A stretch of 54,979 nucleotides of DNA from an uncultured beta proteobacterium (lineage in GTDB: Bacteria; Pseudomonadota; Gammaproteobacteria; Burkholderiales; Burkholderiaceae_B): assembly GCA_903932425.1 (NCBI GenBank), contig CAIZGG010000277.1, forward strand, positions 1 through 54,979. The letters run 5' to 3'. The notes under the pieces are model-generated. The model ran no database searches and had not been told where the DNA came from. It saw nothing but the letters and a program-made list of their open reading frames with translations. The first letter of the stretch is position 1; the number at the start of each line of letters is the position of its first letter. Both the position numbers and the translations under genes were made by a program. This document shows positions 33,112 through 42,094 of this stretch, in pieces.

Positions 33112-35157
33112 ATGGTCAAGTTTTTCCTTGCCTTTGCTTTGGTCGTCGCTATGCCGGTCTTCGCACAAACACAGGCATTGAAAACCATTCGTTACACCAT
33201 TTTTCTCGATAACGGTGCGGTTGCTGGCGAACAGATCGTCGAGCGTCCCACCGTCGATACGATTAAAGTTCATTTCGATTTCAAAGAAAACGGGCGAGGC
33301 CCTACGCTTGACGAAGTGATCAAAGTTGGTCCCGATCTCACCATGCTTGAGTACAAGGTCACAGGAAGCTCAGAAATGGGCGGTGCGGTTGACGAGCGAT
33401 TTACGCGCAGAGGTGGGCTCGCTGAATGGACTGTGAAAGCTGAGCGGGGCAGCAAGCGCATACGCGGCCCTGCTTTTTATGTGCCGGTCGACTCGTCGCT
33501 TGAAGTGAACTCGCTGATGATTTCGGCGTTGTCATCGACGCGAACCGGCACGCTGCCCCTGCTACCCGAGGGCACGTTGACACAACAGCGTCTTGACGAA
33601 GCAGTGGTCACTCGTGGAACTGAGTCAGATGTGGTGCAGTTAGTCATGCACACTGGGTTAGGTTTAAGCCCACAGTTTTTTTGGGCGACCACGACAGCTG
33701 AAACGCATCTCTTTGCCGCGATTATGCCCGGCACGTCTGCGATGATCAAAGAAGGTTGGGAAGCGAATTTATCTGATTTAAAAAAGCGTCAAGAAGAGGC
33801 TGCCGGCCGTATTCTCGAGCAACGTGCTCGGGATTTGCAGCATCCAATGCGTGGCTTGACAGTCGTTCGTAATGCACGCATCTTCAACTCTGAGACGGCT
33901 ACCCTTTCGGTTGCCTCAGATGTTTATATCCTCAGAGGGATAGTCACGGGTATCTTTCCCTCAGGTACCTACCTGACTCCAGTTGATAACGAGCTTGACG
34001 CAGCGGGCCGCGTGATGTTGCCTGGCTTGTTCGATATGCACACCCATATCAGTCGCTGGTCGGCGTCATATCACCTGACAGCAGGCGTGACCTCAGTGCG
34101 TGACCTCGGTAATTCGAATGCTGAGCTTCAAAAGATCATAGATGAAACACTTGACGGAAGTCTGATGTCGCCGCGCGTTATTCCCGCTGGTTTCATTGAG
34201 GGCGAAAGTGCGTACTCTGCACATGATGGGATTTTAATAAGTGACTTAAACGAAGTCCGCCATGCGATCGACTGGTATTCGCTTCGTGGGTACCCTCACT
34301 TAAAAATTTATAACTCGTTTCCCAAAGAGCTGATACTGGATACGATTTCGTATGCGCACCGTCGCGGCTTGAGAGTGAGCGGCCACGTGCCTGCATTTAT
34401 GCAAGCTGATGACGTGATTGAAGCTGGCTTTGATGAGTTGCATCATATCAATCAAGTCTTTCTAAATTTTTTATCAACGCCGCTGACTGATACCCGAACG
34501 CTTGAGCGTTTTTATATACCGGCCGAGAAGGGGGGCGGCCTTGATTTAGATTCGTTAGAGGTTCAAGAATTTATCGAAAAATTGCGAAATAAAAATATTA
34601 TCGTCGATCCCACACTTGCCACCTTTGATTTTATTAAACAGCGTAATGGCGAGATCGCAGACCCTTATAAAACAATCGCAGATTTCATGCCGCCCGATGT
34701 TCGTCGTGGTTTTAAAACGTCGACTATGAAGATTCCCGATGATAGAACCGCCAGGCGCTATGAGGCTTCGTATAAAAAAATGATTGACTTTGTCGGACGC
34801 TTATATCGCGCAGGAGTACCAATCGTTGCTGGCACGGATGCGCTGGCAGGCTTTACGCTTCATAGTGAGTTGGCGCTGTATGTGAAGGCGGGGCTGACGC
34901 CCGCTCAGGCGCTTCAAGTCGCAACCTATAACGGTGCGAAATTTACCAATACCTTAAACGATCGAGGAACCGTATCAACCGGAAAGTTGGCCGACTTGAT
35001 TTTGATCGACGGCGACCCGACACGTAACATCGAAGATCTTAGAAAAGTCGCGATCGTGATTACGCGCGGAAAATTGATTTATCCCAACGAGATTAACCGA
35101 GCGCTAGGTGTCAAACCTTTTGTCACGAATCCACCCAAGCTACGCAGCTTGAATTAA
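33112..35157 (+). CDS. Large secreted amidohydrolase
   Basis: 681 residues. Signal peptide to about residue 19 (VFAQ). The N-terminal part, about residues 20-250, has no recognised domain: mostly beta-rich sequence resembling a family of uncharacterised bacterial leaders (IRYTIFLDNGAVAGEQIVER). The C-terminal part is a metal-dependent amidohydrolase: composite domain (MLPGLFDMHTHIS, His pair at about residues 308-310), SGHVPAF, then GFDELHHINQ and IVAGTDALAG with the late aspartate near residue 573. The enzyme class includes imidazolonepropionase-like and prolidase-like hydrolases. Reaction unknown; a secreted peptide, ester or lactone hydrolase is plausible. Standalone gene. Confidence 0.8.
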   Translation: MVKFFLAFALVVAMPVFAQTQALKTIRYTIFLDNGAVAGEQIVERPTVDTIKVHFDFKENGRGPTLDEVIKVGPDLTMLEYKVTGSSEMGGAVDERFTRRGGLAEWTVKAERGSKRIRGPAFYVPVDSSLEVNSLMISALSSTRTGTLPLLPEGTLTQQRLDEAVVTRGTESDVVQLVMHTGLGLSPQFFWATTTAETHLFAAIMPGTSAMIKEGWEANLSDLKKRQEEAAGRILEQRARDLQHPMRGLTVVRNARIFNSETATLSVASDVYILRGIVTGIFPSGTYLTPVDNELDAAGRVMLPGLFDMHTHISRWSASYHLTAGVTSVRDLGNSNAELQKIIDETLDGSLMSPRVIPAGFIEGESAYSAHDGILISDLNEVRHAIDWYSLRGYPHLKIYNSFPKELILDTISYAHRRGLRVSGHVPAFMQADDVIEAGFDELHHINQVFLNFLSTPLTDTRTLERFYIPAEKGGGLDLDSLEVQEFIEKLRNKNIIVDPTLATFDFIKQRNGEIADPYKTIADFMPPDVRRGFKTSTMKIPDDRTARRYEASYKKMIDFVGRLYRAGVPIVAGTDALAGFTLHSELALYVKAGLTPAQALQVATYNGAKFTNTLNDRGTVSTGKLADLILIDGDPTRNIEDLRKVAIVITRGKLIYPNEINRALGVKPFVTNPPKLRSLN

Positions 35158-35254
35158 CTAACTTGCTAAGTTTGGGTGGATGTATCTATTACCTCAGGGT
35201 GTAGCACAGGGCAGGGCGACAGCCCGCGCATTTTTGAATGGGGCGGGCGCTGAC

Positions 35255-36364
35255 TTATTTTTCAAAAATGCCTTCAGGCAGCAGTGCGCTGACGCACACA
35301 TTTGGAAGATCTACGGCATTACTGATGCGTAGATCGACAGCTAGTGAGCAGATGACGTACGCTTGCTCGCGACTAAAACCACGTTCGCCAAGTAGCTCAA
35401 TCATGTCTAACAACGCGTTGCGGGCGGCCAGGGTTAGATCTTCACCCTCTTGTGTGCCGTCATCCCGAATCGGTAGCCCTGTGGTCGCCACAAAGTTATG
35501 TGGGGCAGCCCACTGCGGCGCAGCAAAATAACCGGGATGAGAGAAACGTGGAAAGCGCGTTTTGCGTCGAGCGGCTTCGCCCGCAAGCAGTTTGAAGCGC
35601 ACGACCGCAGTGGCTCCCATCTCAATTGCCGTGATGCAACACTCAGAATCACCTTGAGCGTAATGGGCGTCGCCAAGCGAGAACAGAGCACCGTCGACAC
35701 CAACCGGTAACTGTAGTCGCGAGCCGCGTGTCAATTGCTTGATATCGGCGTTGCCGCCATTTTCGCGGGGTGGCATTGTGCGCAAACCTTGGCTGGCAAT
35801 CGGCTCAATTCTGGGCACGGCATCTTGGGCGTCTGGCAATAAGGCAATGCCACCACGTTTAACAAGATCAGTCTCGCGGGCATTCCACCGCAGCATTTGT
35901 TCGTGCGAAGGTGCGACGCCTGCAGTCCCCATGAAGATCCCTTCAGGTATCTTGACACCAGGGATCTGCGCCGAGCGCGCGAAACCCTTATCGATCTCCC
36001 AGTGCGCCAAAAAACGAGCGTCGAAGATTTCTCGCAAAAAGCCAGCGCCGGGTCGAATCACCGTCCAGCCATACGGCTGCGGGGTTAAATCAACAAACTC
36101 GACTTCTAAAATATCGCCAGGCTTCGCGCCCTTCACAAAGATAGGACCGGTCAGAGGATGTCCTGCCTTTTTGTCGTTGCCGGCCAAGTCTTCAAAGGTC
36201 ATGCCAAGTTTTACCTGACCATCCGCGGCATCTCGAGTTTCAAGCAAAAGGTCTTCGCCGGGAGCGACTTCGAGAAGGGGCTCAATATCGGGGTGCCAGC
36301 GGTTATGTCCGGTGCCTGGGTCGTCGCGCAAGCGACGATCGCGATTAATGTGAATAGCTTTCAT
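35255..36364 (-). CDS. Acetamidase/formamidase
   Basis: 369 residues from the ATG at 36364. FmdA/AmdA family: N-terminus MKAIHINRDRRLRDDPGTGH, then PIFVKGAKPGDILEVEF, FLREIFDARFLAHWEI, MGTAGVAPSHEQ and GDAHYAQGDSECCITAIEMG, all typical. It hydrolyses formamide or acetamide, or a related amide, in the cytoplasm. The first 93 residues are about 90 percent identical to the broken copy at 1-371. The upstream in-frame extension has no family similarity, and the exact start lacks a strong ribosome site. The neighbour at 36488 is a Bug receptor on the opposite strand, which may supply the amide. Confidence 0.92.
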   Translation of the reverse strand: MKAIHINRDRRLRDDPGTGHNRWHPDIEPLLEVAPGEDLLLETRDAADGQVKLGMTFEDLAGNDKKAGHPLTGPIFVKGAKPGDILEVEFVDLTPQPYGWTVIRPGAGFLREIFDARFLAHWEIDKGFARSAQIPGVKIPEGIFMGTAGVAPSHEQMLRWNARETDLVKRGGIALLPDAQDAVPRIEPIASQGLRTMPPRENGGNADIKQLTRGSRLQLPVGVDGALFSLGDAHYAQGDSECCITAIEMGATAVVRFKLLAGEAARRKTRFPRFSHPGYFAAPQWAAPHNFVATTGLPIRDDGTQEGEDLTLAARNALLDMIELLGERGFSREQAYVICSLAVDLRISNAVDLPNVCVSALLPEGIFEK

Positions 36365-36487
36365 GATGAGGTCGGTTCCTGTGGGCGGAGAAAGATCGAG
36401 CGATTGCGTATCAAACTTTAATACATTTTGGCGAACCATCACGCACTAAGCTGAATATATTTGTAACAAAGTACGCGGCGTCTTATT

Positions 36488-37492
36488 ATGTGTTTGCAGA
36501 TTAATCATGATTGTTCATATCGGGTGCTGAGTTTGAAATCTTCGATCCTTATTCGTTGGCTATGCATCTTGACGTTAGGCATGCTTGGCGCGAATGCTCT
36601 AGCAGACTCGTCTGAAAATTTTCCTAATAAAGCCATTCGTATCGTCGTGCCTTTTGCCGCGGGCGGGGGCGGTGATTTTATTGCGCGTTCCTGGGCCGAT
36701 AAGTTTTCAGAAACCATCAAGCAACCGGTGATCATAGAGAATCGCGGCGGCGGGAACACCGTGGTCGGCACAGACGTTGTGGCCAAGGCTGCGCCTGATG
36801 GCTATACCTTGTTGCTCGTCGGGGCCAGTATTGCGACCAATCCGGCCTTGATCGAAAAGTTGCCCTACAAAACTCCAGACGACTTTACGCCAATTGGTAC
36901 CGTGATCACCTATGCCATGGGTTTTGCGGCTCGTGCTAACTTGCCTGCTAATGACGTGCAAGAACTGCTGGCTCTCATCAAGGCAAAGGGACCGTTGAGT
37001 ATTGCGACCTCTGGCGATGGTTCGGCGACTGCACTAGCGAATGAATTGTTTAAAGACGCAACGGGCGCCAAGCTGATGGCGGTTCCGTACAAAGGCGCTG
37101 GTCCAGCAGCTATTGACGTAGCAAGTGGTCATGTTGATTTGCTTTTTACTGGGATGTCACAGCTCAAACCGCACCTGGATACGGGTCGGGTCAAGCTTCT
37201 CGCAACCTCAGGATCAAATCGTTTAGCCTCGGCACCAGACGTTCGAACGATTGCCGAGCAAGGTGTCAAGGATTTTGAAGCGGTTGTGTGGTGGGGGATT
37301 CTTGCTCCTGCTAAAACCCCTACTGTCGTCGTGAACAAACTGAATCAAGCACTTGCCGTGAGTTTGAATCATCCTGAGGTAATGAAACGCTTGGCAGTTA
37401 TTGACGGCGAGGTTAGATTGTCGTCGCCTCAGGCGTTTGACGCCTTATTGAAAGACGAGATTGCGCGTTGGGCAAAATTGTATAAACCTTAA
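36488..37492 (+). CDS. Bug (TctC-type) periplasmic receptor 4
   Basis: 334 residues. Signal peptide ends NALADS. A TTG about 15 codons downstream is a possible alternative start nearer the signal sequence. Motifs: IRIVVPFAAGGGGDFIARSW, NRGGGNTVVGTDVVAKAAPD, LPYKTPDDFTPIG and VPYKGAGPAAIDVASG. It diverges from the acetamidase gene (123-bp gap), making an amide or related ligand a reasonable guess. Its stop interlocks with that of the MFS gene on the other strand. Confidence 0.92.
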   Translation: MCLQINHDCSYRVLSLKSSILIRWLCILTLGMLGANALADSSENFPNKAIRIVVPFAAGGGGDFIARSWADKFSETIKQPVIIENRGGGNTVVGTDVVAKAAPDGYTLLLVGASIATNPALIEKLPYKTPDDFTPIGTVITYAMGFAARANLPANDVQELLALIKAKGPLSIATSGDGSATALANELFKDATGAKLMAVPYKGAGPAAIDVASGHVDLLFTGMSQLKPHLDTGRVKLLATSGSNRLASAPDVRTIAEQGVKDFEAVVWWGILAPAKTPTVVVNKLNQALAVSLNHPEVMKRLAVIDGEVRLSSPQAFDALLKDEIARWAKLYKP

Positions 37493-38721
37493 GCGAATTG
37501 ACGCAGTTTTGGCACCAGGATAAAGATAAGGCCCATGATCAGCATTGCACACACGGTGTAGGCGGCGAGTGCGAGTGATGGCCCCCAGCTTTGCGCTGCG
37601 GCGCCGGCCAAAAGATTTCCGAAGGGCAAACTGAGCACCACACCTGTGCGTAGGCCCATGACGCGACCTCGCATCGATTGTTCAGTATTGCTTAAGATAA
37701 GTGTTGCGATCATGGTCCAACAGATGGCTTGGACGATGCCTGCGAAAAATATTAAAAATAGCGACAGGTAGTAAGAGGTAGAAAGCGAAAATAGAAATAA
37801 CGAGAACGGCCATAGCAGCCCACCCATCACCAGCAGACGACCTCGGTGACTTGATTTTTTTTTCGAGACTAACCAGAGGCCTGTGATGAGGGCGCCGCAA
37901 CCAGCCATAGAAGTCAAAAAGCCATAGCCCGCGGGGCCTGCGTCTAAGACGTAACGGGCAAAGAGCGGCAAAAACGAATAGCGATAGGGTGCGACAAAAA
38001 GGTTGAGCATTAAAGCGATGAGCAAGGGCACCAGTACGGCATGGTTGCGCCAGGCGTAGTTGAACCCGCTGAGTAAGCTTTTTAGGGGCGGCTCGTGTAT
38101 TTTTGCAACCGCCTGCTTGACTCCTTTTAGCCGCAAAAGAACAAGTAAATCGAGACAATAAATTATCGCAATAAGCCAGTACGCGCCACTGATACCCAAA
38201 ATCGGAATCAGCAAGCCTCCAAGTGCCGGCCCGACAATGACTGTGAGTTCGGTTGCTACCGAGTTCATGGCGATCGCATTGGTGAGGTCGTCTGGCTCAA
38301 CTAGGTCGGGGATGAATGCCTGACGAGTGGGATTGTCGAGCGCCCAAGTCAAACTGCTGACAAGCGAAAGGGCGATCAAATACCCGACGGTGAGCCAACC
38401 CGTGGTGACTAAGACCAACATGGTGAAAGAGATCAATCCACTGATCACTGAGGCGAGAATCAATAGCTTTCGCCGATCGAGGCGGTCTGCTGCAACGCCC
38501 ATCATCGGTGCTAACAGATAGCCTGCCATTTTGCAGGATGTCACAACCCCCACCATCAGGGCTGAATCGGTTAATTCTAAAGTCAGCCATCCGACCACTA
38601 CCAAATCGGCCCAGCGCGCGGTAGAGGACAGCAGGGTGGTCACCCAAAGCCTGCGAAAGCTGGGGTGACGCAAAGCACTACGTTGAAAGATCTGCCTCAG
38701 GGAGCCTATGATTTTTATCAT
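37489..38721 (-). CDS. MFS transporter (MFS_3/EntS-like)
   Basis: 410 residues with about twelve transmembrane helices. N-terminal SALRHPSFRRLWVTTLLSST is the start pattern of the MFS_3 branch, and GVAADRLDRRKLL in the helix 2-3 loop is the conserved MFS motif A. The C-terminal half has LFARYVLDAGPAGYGFLTSM and the RGRVMGLRTGV motif. Members of this branch usually export siderophores, drugs or metabolites. The stop codon overlaps that of the Bug gene in TTAA. Cargo unknown. Confidence 0.87.
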   Translation of the reverse strand: MIKIIGSLRQIFQRSALRHPSFRRLWVTTLLSSTARWADLVVVGWLTLELTDSALMVGVVTSCKMAGYLLAPMMGVAADRLDRRKLLILASVISGLISFTMLVLVTTGWLTVGYLIALSLVSSLTWALDNPTRQAFIPDLVEPDDLTNAIAMNSVATELTVIVGPALGGLLIPILGISGAYWLIAIIYCLDLLVLLRLKGVKQAVAKIHEPPLKSLLSGFNYAWRNHAVLVPLLIALMLNLFVAPYRYSFLPLFARYVLDAGPAGYGFLTSMAGCGALITGLWLVSKKKSSHRGRLLVMGGLLWPFSLFLFSLSTSYYLSLFLIFFAGIVQAICWTMIATLILSNTEQSMRGRVMGLRTGVVLSLPFGNLLAGAAAQSWGPSLALAAYTVCAMLIMGLIFILVPKLRQFA

Positions 38722-38845
38722 GATTAAGTTTAGCCCGATTGGTCACTGCGGTAATATTTCGCTTGCGCTGAAAGTTGAGACCTAGCCGCCTGGATATGGG
38801 ACAGGCTTTGCCCGACGAGGCGCCCGATAACCGACGAGCTTGAAA

Positions 38846-40066
38846 ATGATGATAAAAAAAACGAAACGCCCCCACATCTTAATTGCAGGCGGCGGGATAG
38901 GTGGTCTTGCTGCAGCGTTAGCCCTGCTTAAACGAGGTTTTGACGTTGATGTCTACGAACAGGCGTCTGAATTGCGCGAGGTGGGTGCTGGCGTACAGTT
39001 AAGTGCCAATGGGGCACGTGTGTTGCACGAGCTCGGTGTCTTGCCCGAGTTTCGCGCGTTAGCCTGTGAGGCTGAGGGCAAAGAGATTCGCCTCTGGAAC
39101 ACTGGCCAAGCCTGGAAGTTGTTTGAGGTCGGCCTTGAGTCTGTCGAGCGTTACGGCTTTGGTCACTATTTAACGTATCGACCTGATCTGTTGGCGGTCT
39201 TGGTAGAAGGCGTACGCCGCGAAAAGCCCGATGCGATTCACCTCAATGCGCGCTGCACGGGCTTTGAGCAATCCGCACAGGGCGTGACGCTTCAATATGA
39301 AACTGCTGGGCAGAGCCATACTGCTGAGGGTGATTGCTTGATCGGCGCAGACGGCGTGCATTCGCGCATCCGCCACGGGTTGTTCGGTGATGACAATCCA
39401 GTTTATACAGGGATGCTCTCTTGGCGTGGCGTAGTGCCCATGGCTCAACTGCCGGCCCATATGCGCAGAATGGTCGGCACGAACTGGGTCGGGCCCGGTG
39501 GCCATGTCGTGCATTATCCCGTGCATCGCGGTGAATACATGAATTTCAACGGCATCATGGAAGTCGAAGGCTGGCAGGTCGAATCCTGGAGCGCGCAAGG
39601 TACGCACGAAGAGTGTCATGCGACGTTTGCCGGATGGCACGATGACATTCACAGCATGATCAGGCTTTTTTCAAAGCCCTACAAGTGGGCACTGATGGGA
39701 CGTGAGCCTTTGCCCCAATGGAGCATTGGGCGTGTGAGCTTGTTGGGGGACGCATGCCACTCGATGTTGCCGATGCTTGCACAAGGCGCTGTGATGTCCT
39801 TAGAAGATGGCGTTGTACTGGCCCGCGCACTTGAGGCGGCGGGCGACGATATTGAACAGGGGCTTGAACGCTATCAGCAAGCGCGCATCGAGCGCACCAC
39901 CAAGGTGGTGTTGGGTTCGGCCGAAAACGGTAAACGCTTTCAAAGTCGTACACTGGCAGACGCGGCTTCTGCAGAAGAGTACGTGAACCGTGAATGGACC
40001 CCCGAAAAAGTTCGGGCGCGCTATCAATGGCTGTACGAATACGATGTTACGACGGTGCCGGTGTAG
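38846..40066 (+). CDS. FAD-dependent aromatic monooxygenase (salicylate hydroxylase type)
   Basis: About 407 residues. The FAD dinucleotide motif is GGGIGGLAAALALLKRG near residue 16, followed by VDVYEQASELREVGAGVQLS (ribose and substrate side), the internal DG motif DCLIGADGVHSRIR, and the C-terminal FAD motif GDACHSMLPMLAQG with LEDGVVLARAL. This matches single-component flavin hydroxylases of aromatic acids such as salicylate and 3-hydroxybenzoate 6-hydroxylase. Tandem ATG start (38846 or 38849). The product would feed ring cleavage encoded elsewhere. An SDR lies downstream on the same strand beyond a tandem-repeat array. Confidence 0.88.
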   Translation: MMIKKTKRPHILIAGGGIGGLAAALALLKRGFDVDVYEQASELREVGAGVQLSANGARVLHELGVLPEFRALACEAEGKEIRLWNTGQAWKLFEVGLESVERYGFGHYLTYRPDLLAVLVEGVRREKPDAIHLNARCTGFEQSAQGVTLQYETAGQSHTAEGDCLIGADGVHSRIRHGLFGDDNPVYTGMLSWRGVVPMAQLPAHMRRMVGTNWVGPGGHVVHYPVHRGEYMNFNGIMEVEGWQVESWSAQGTHEECHATFAGWHDDIHSMIRLFSKPYKWALMGREPLPQWSIGRVSLLGDACHSMLPMLAQGAVMSLEDGVVLARALEAAGDDIEQGLERYQQARIERTTKVVLGSAENGKRFQSRTLADAASAEEYVNREWTPEKVRARYQWLYEYDVTTVPV

Positions 40067-40160
40067 ATTGAAGTACCTGCTTGTAGATCGACGCAAACCG
40101 GTAAAGGTCGAAACAAACAGGTAAGGATCCAGATAAGCAGGGAAGAATCGAGGCAGTTAA
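40062..40160. repeat. Degenerate 20-bp tandem repeat array, five units
   Basis: A recurring element with a GATYG-like core is spaced every 20 bp: cores at 40066, 40086, 40106, 40126 and 40146 (GATTG, GATCG, GGTCG, GATCC, AATCG). It starts right after the monooxygenase stop and ends about 30 bp before the downstream SDR start. Diverged but regular. Confidence 0.75.
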
Positions 40161-40190
40161 ATTTTTATAACAACTGAGATGAGACATAAG

Positions 40191-40958
40191 ATGACGTTAT
40201 TTAATCTCGAAGGACAAGTTGCGATTATTACTGGCTCATCGCGCGGCATCGGCAAAGCCATTGCCGAGCGCATGGCTGAACATGGGGCTAAAGTGGTGAT
40301 CTCGTCCCGCAAGGCACCGGCATGCCAAGAGGTGGTCGATGCCCTGAATGCGCGCCATGGCGCAAATACTGCCATTTCTGTGCCCGCTAATATTTCGTCA
40401 AAGGCAGAGCTTGAAAACTTAGTGGCTGTCGCCAAGCGCGAGTTTGGTAAGGTTGACATCTTGGTGTGTAACGCGGCAAGTAACCCGTACTACGGCCCAC
40501 AAGCCAACATTGCTGATGATCAGTTTCGTAAGATCTTAGACAACAATATCGTGGCCAACCACTGGTTGATCAGTTACGTTGTCCCCGAGATGATTGCTAG
40601 GCGGGCAGGTTCAATCATTATCGTATCTTCGATTGGGGGGCTGAAGGGTTCGCCGGTGATTGGGGCCTATGGCATTAGTAAGGCTGCCGATATGCAACTG
40701 GCACGTAATTTGGCGGTTGAATACGGCCCACACAATATTCGCGTCAATTGCATTGCCCCCGGTTTAGTGAAAACTGATTTCGCGCGTGCCCTGTGGGAAG
40801 ACGAAGCCAACCTGGCCAAGCGCGTTTCAACAACGCCACTACGCCGAATCGGCGAGCCCGACGAAATTGCCGGCGCAGCTGTCTTTTTAGCGTCGCAGGC
40901 GGGGTCTTTTATGACTGGTCAAAGTCTGGTGATTGATGGTGGCGTGACGATCAGCTGA
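40191..40958 (+). CDS. Short-chain dehydrogenase/reductase (SDR) 2
   Basis: 255 residues. Classical FabG-like SDR: the TGSSRGIG cofactor motif near residue 13 and VISSRKAP (basic, so NADP(H) likely). Then VCNAASN (NAG-type), a catalytic IVSSIGGLKGSPVIGAYGIS with Y-x-x-x-K (GYGISK-type, here AYGISKAAD), and the C-terminal LVIDGGVTIS. ATG at 40191 preferred; an ATG at 40179 is possible. It may act on the monooxygenase-derived product or on an independent hydroxy compound. Convergent with a Bug gene. Confidence 0.9.
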   Translation: MTLFNLEGQVAIITGSSRGIGKAIAERMAEHGAKVVISSRKAPACQEVVDALNARHGANTAISVPANISSKAELENLVAVAKREFGKVDILVCNAASNPYYGPQANIADDQFRKILDNNIVANHWLISYVVPEMIARRAGSIIIVSSIGGLKGSPVIGAYGISKAADMQLARNLAVEYGPHNIRVNCIAPGLVKTDFARALWEDEANLAKRVSTTPLRRIGEPDEIAGAAVFLASQAGSFMTGQSLVIDGGVTIS

Positions 40959-40979
40959 CAGCCTTCTAACCCTCAAATT

Positions 40980-41044
40980 CGGGGATTGCGGCTGAATCCC
41001 CGCTTCGCAGCGGGATCAGTTTGGGCGGTATCGTTTTTTGCGAT
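40980..41044. terminator. Overlapping hairpins between convergent genes
   Basis: CGGGGATT (40980-40987) pairs with AATCCCCG (40995-41002). CCCGCT (40999-41004) pairs with AGCGGG (41009-41014). The two stems overlap in CCCCG and so are mutually exclusive. A T6 run follows at 41034-41039 after about 20 bases, flanked by ATCG and CGAT. Plausibly a bidirectional 3'-end element for the SDR and Bug transcripts. Confidence 0.45.
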
Positions 41045-41053
41045 CGATTCAAA

Positions 41054-42055
41054 TTAATCAGCGCGGATATTGTTGCTTTGAACGAGCGCGCGCCACTGTT
41101 TGATTTCGCCTTGCAAGAATGTGGTGAACTGCTCGGGCGTATTGCCAACGGGTTCGATGCCCATTGACTCCATGCGCGCTTTAACGGCAGAGTCTTTGGT
41201 GGCCTCGTTTACAGCTTTTGCGAGCCGTTCAATAATGTTGGTTGGCGTGCCTTTAGCGACAAAGAAGCCATTCCATTCGACTACTCTAAAACCGGCGTAA
41301 CCGGCCTCTTCAAACGTTGGCACATCAGGCAATGCTTCCATTCTGGTCGTGCCTGTTGTTGCGAGTGCGCGCAGTTTGCCAGATTTTAAATGTTGCAGGG
41401 CGGTGATTGGATTTGAAAAATATCCAGCCAGCCTTCCCGCTAAGACATCAGCAATTGCTTGCGCGCCGCCTTTGTAAGGGACGTGTGTCCATTTGATGCC
41501 AGCATCGCGCTGCAGTAACTCAGCCGCTAAATGCGCAGCCCCACCAGCGCCGTATGAGCCGTAGTCAAGTTTATTTGGATTGGCTTTAGCGAAATCAACC
41601 AAGTCTTTTAAAGTTTTAAAAGGGCTTGAGGCGGGTATCACCAAGATCAGCGGCATGTTGATCGCCTGTGACACTGGGATCATGTCTTTAACGGGATCAA
41701 AGGGCAGGTCACGCATCACTGCGTTCACTGCATACGGAAACGTGTCATAAAACATGGTGTAGCCGTCGGTGGGCGCTTGTAAAACCGCCATCGCGCCTAC
41801 CACGCCACTGGCGCCCGGCCTATTTTCGATGATGATGGGCTGACCCAAAATGGCAGACATAGGCTGCGCCAGCATTCTTGAGTTTGTGTCAGCGCCACCG
41901 CCTGGGGTGTAGGGTACGACGAGTCGTATAGGTTTGTCTGGATAGCTGGCCTGCGCGTGCACTGGGCTGTGCAAACTTATAACGGCTAAGGCCAGGCTAA
42001 CCGCGCTGAGGCTCAAGTTAATTGAGCGGCGAATGATCCGAGTGACTATTGTCAT
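41054..42055 (-). CDS. Bug (TctC-type) periplasmic receptor 5
   Basis: 333 residues from the ATG at 42055. Signal peptide to VHAQ. Motifs: IRLVVPYTPGGGADTNSRML, IENRPGASGVVGAMAVLQAP, LPFDPVKDMIPV and VPYKGGAQAIADVLAGRL. Lies 39 bp downstream of the GntR regulator gene on the same strand, so it is probably the last gene of the apionate-type operon rather than an unrelated gene. It would then provide a second receptor beside the TRAP one. Confidence 0.92.
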   Translation of the reverse strand: MTIVTRIIRRSINLSLSAVSLALAVISLHSPVHAQASYPDKPIRLVVPYTPGGGADTNSRMLAQPMSAILGQPIIIENRPGASGVVGAMAVLQAPTDGYTMFYDTFPYAVNAVMRDLPFDPVKDMIPVSQAINMPLILVIPASSPFKTLKDLVDFAKANPNKLDYGSYGAGGAAHLAAELLQRDAGIKWTHVPYKGGAQAIADVLAGRLAGYFSNPITALQHLKSGKLRALATTGTTRMEALPDVPTFEEAGYAGFRVVEWNGFFVAKGTPTNIIERLAKAVNEATKDSAVKARMESMGIEPVGNTPEQFTTFLQGEIKQWRALVQSNNIRAD

Positions 42056-42094
42056 GATTGTCTCGTGTTGAGTTAAAACCAAGTTTCTCTAATT

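Noticed and set aside
35222-35248. GCCCGC/GCGGGC stem near the acetamidase stop as a terminator
   Set aside because: The stem is short with a 15-base loop; the T-rich stretch lies on the wrong side for the minus-strand gene and inside coding sequence.
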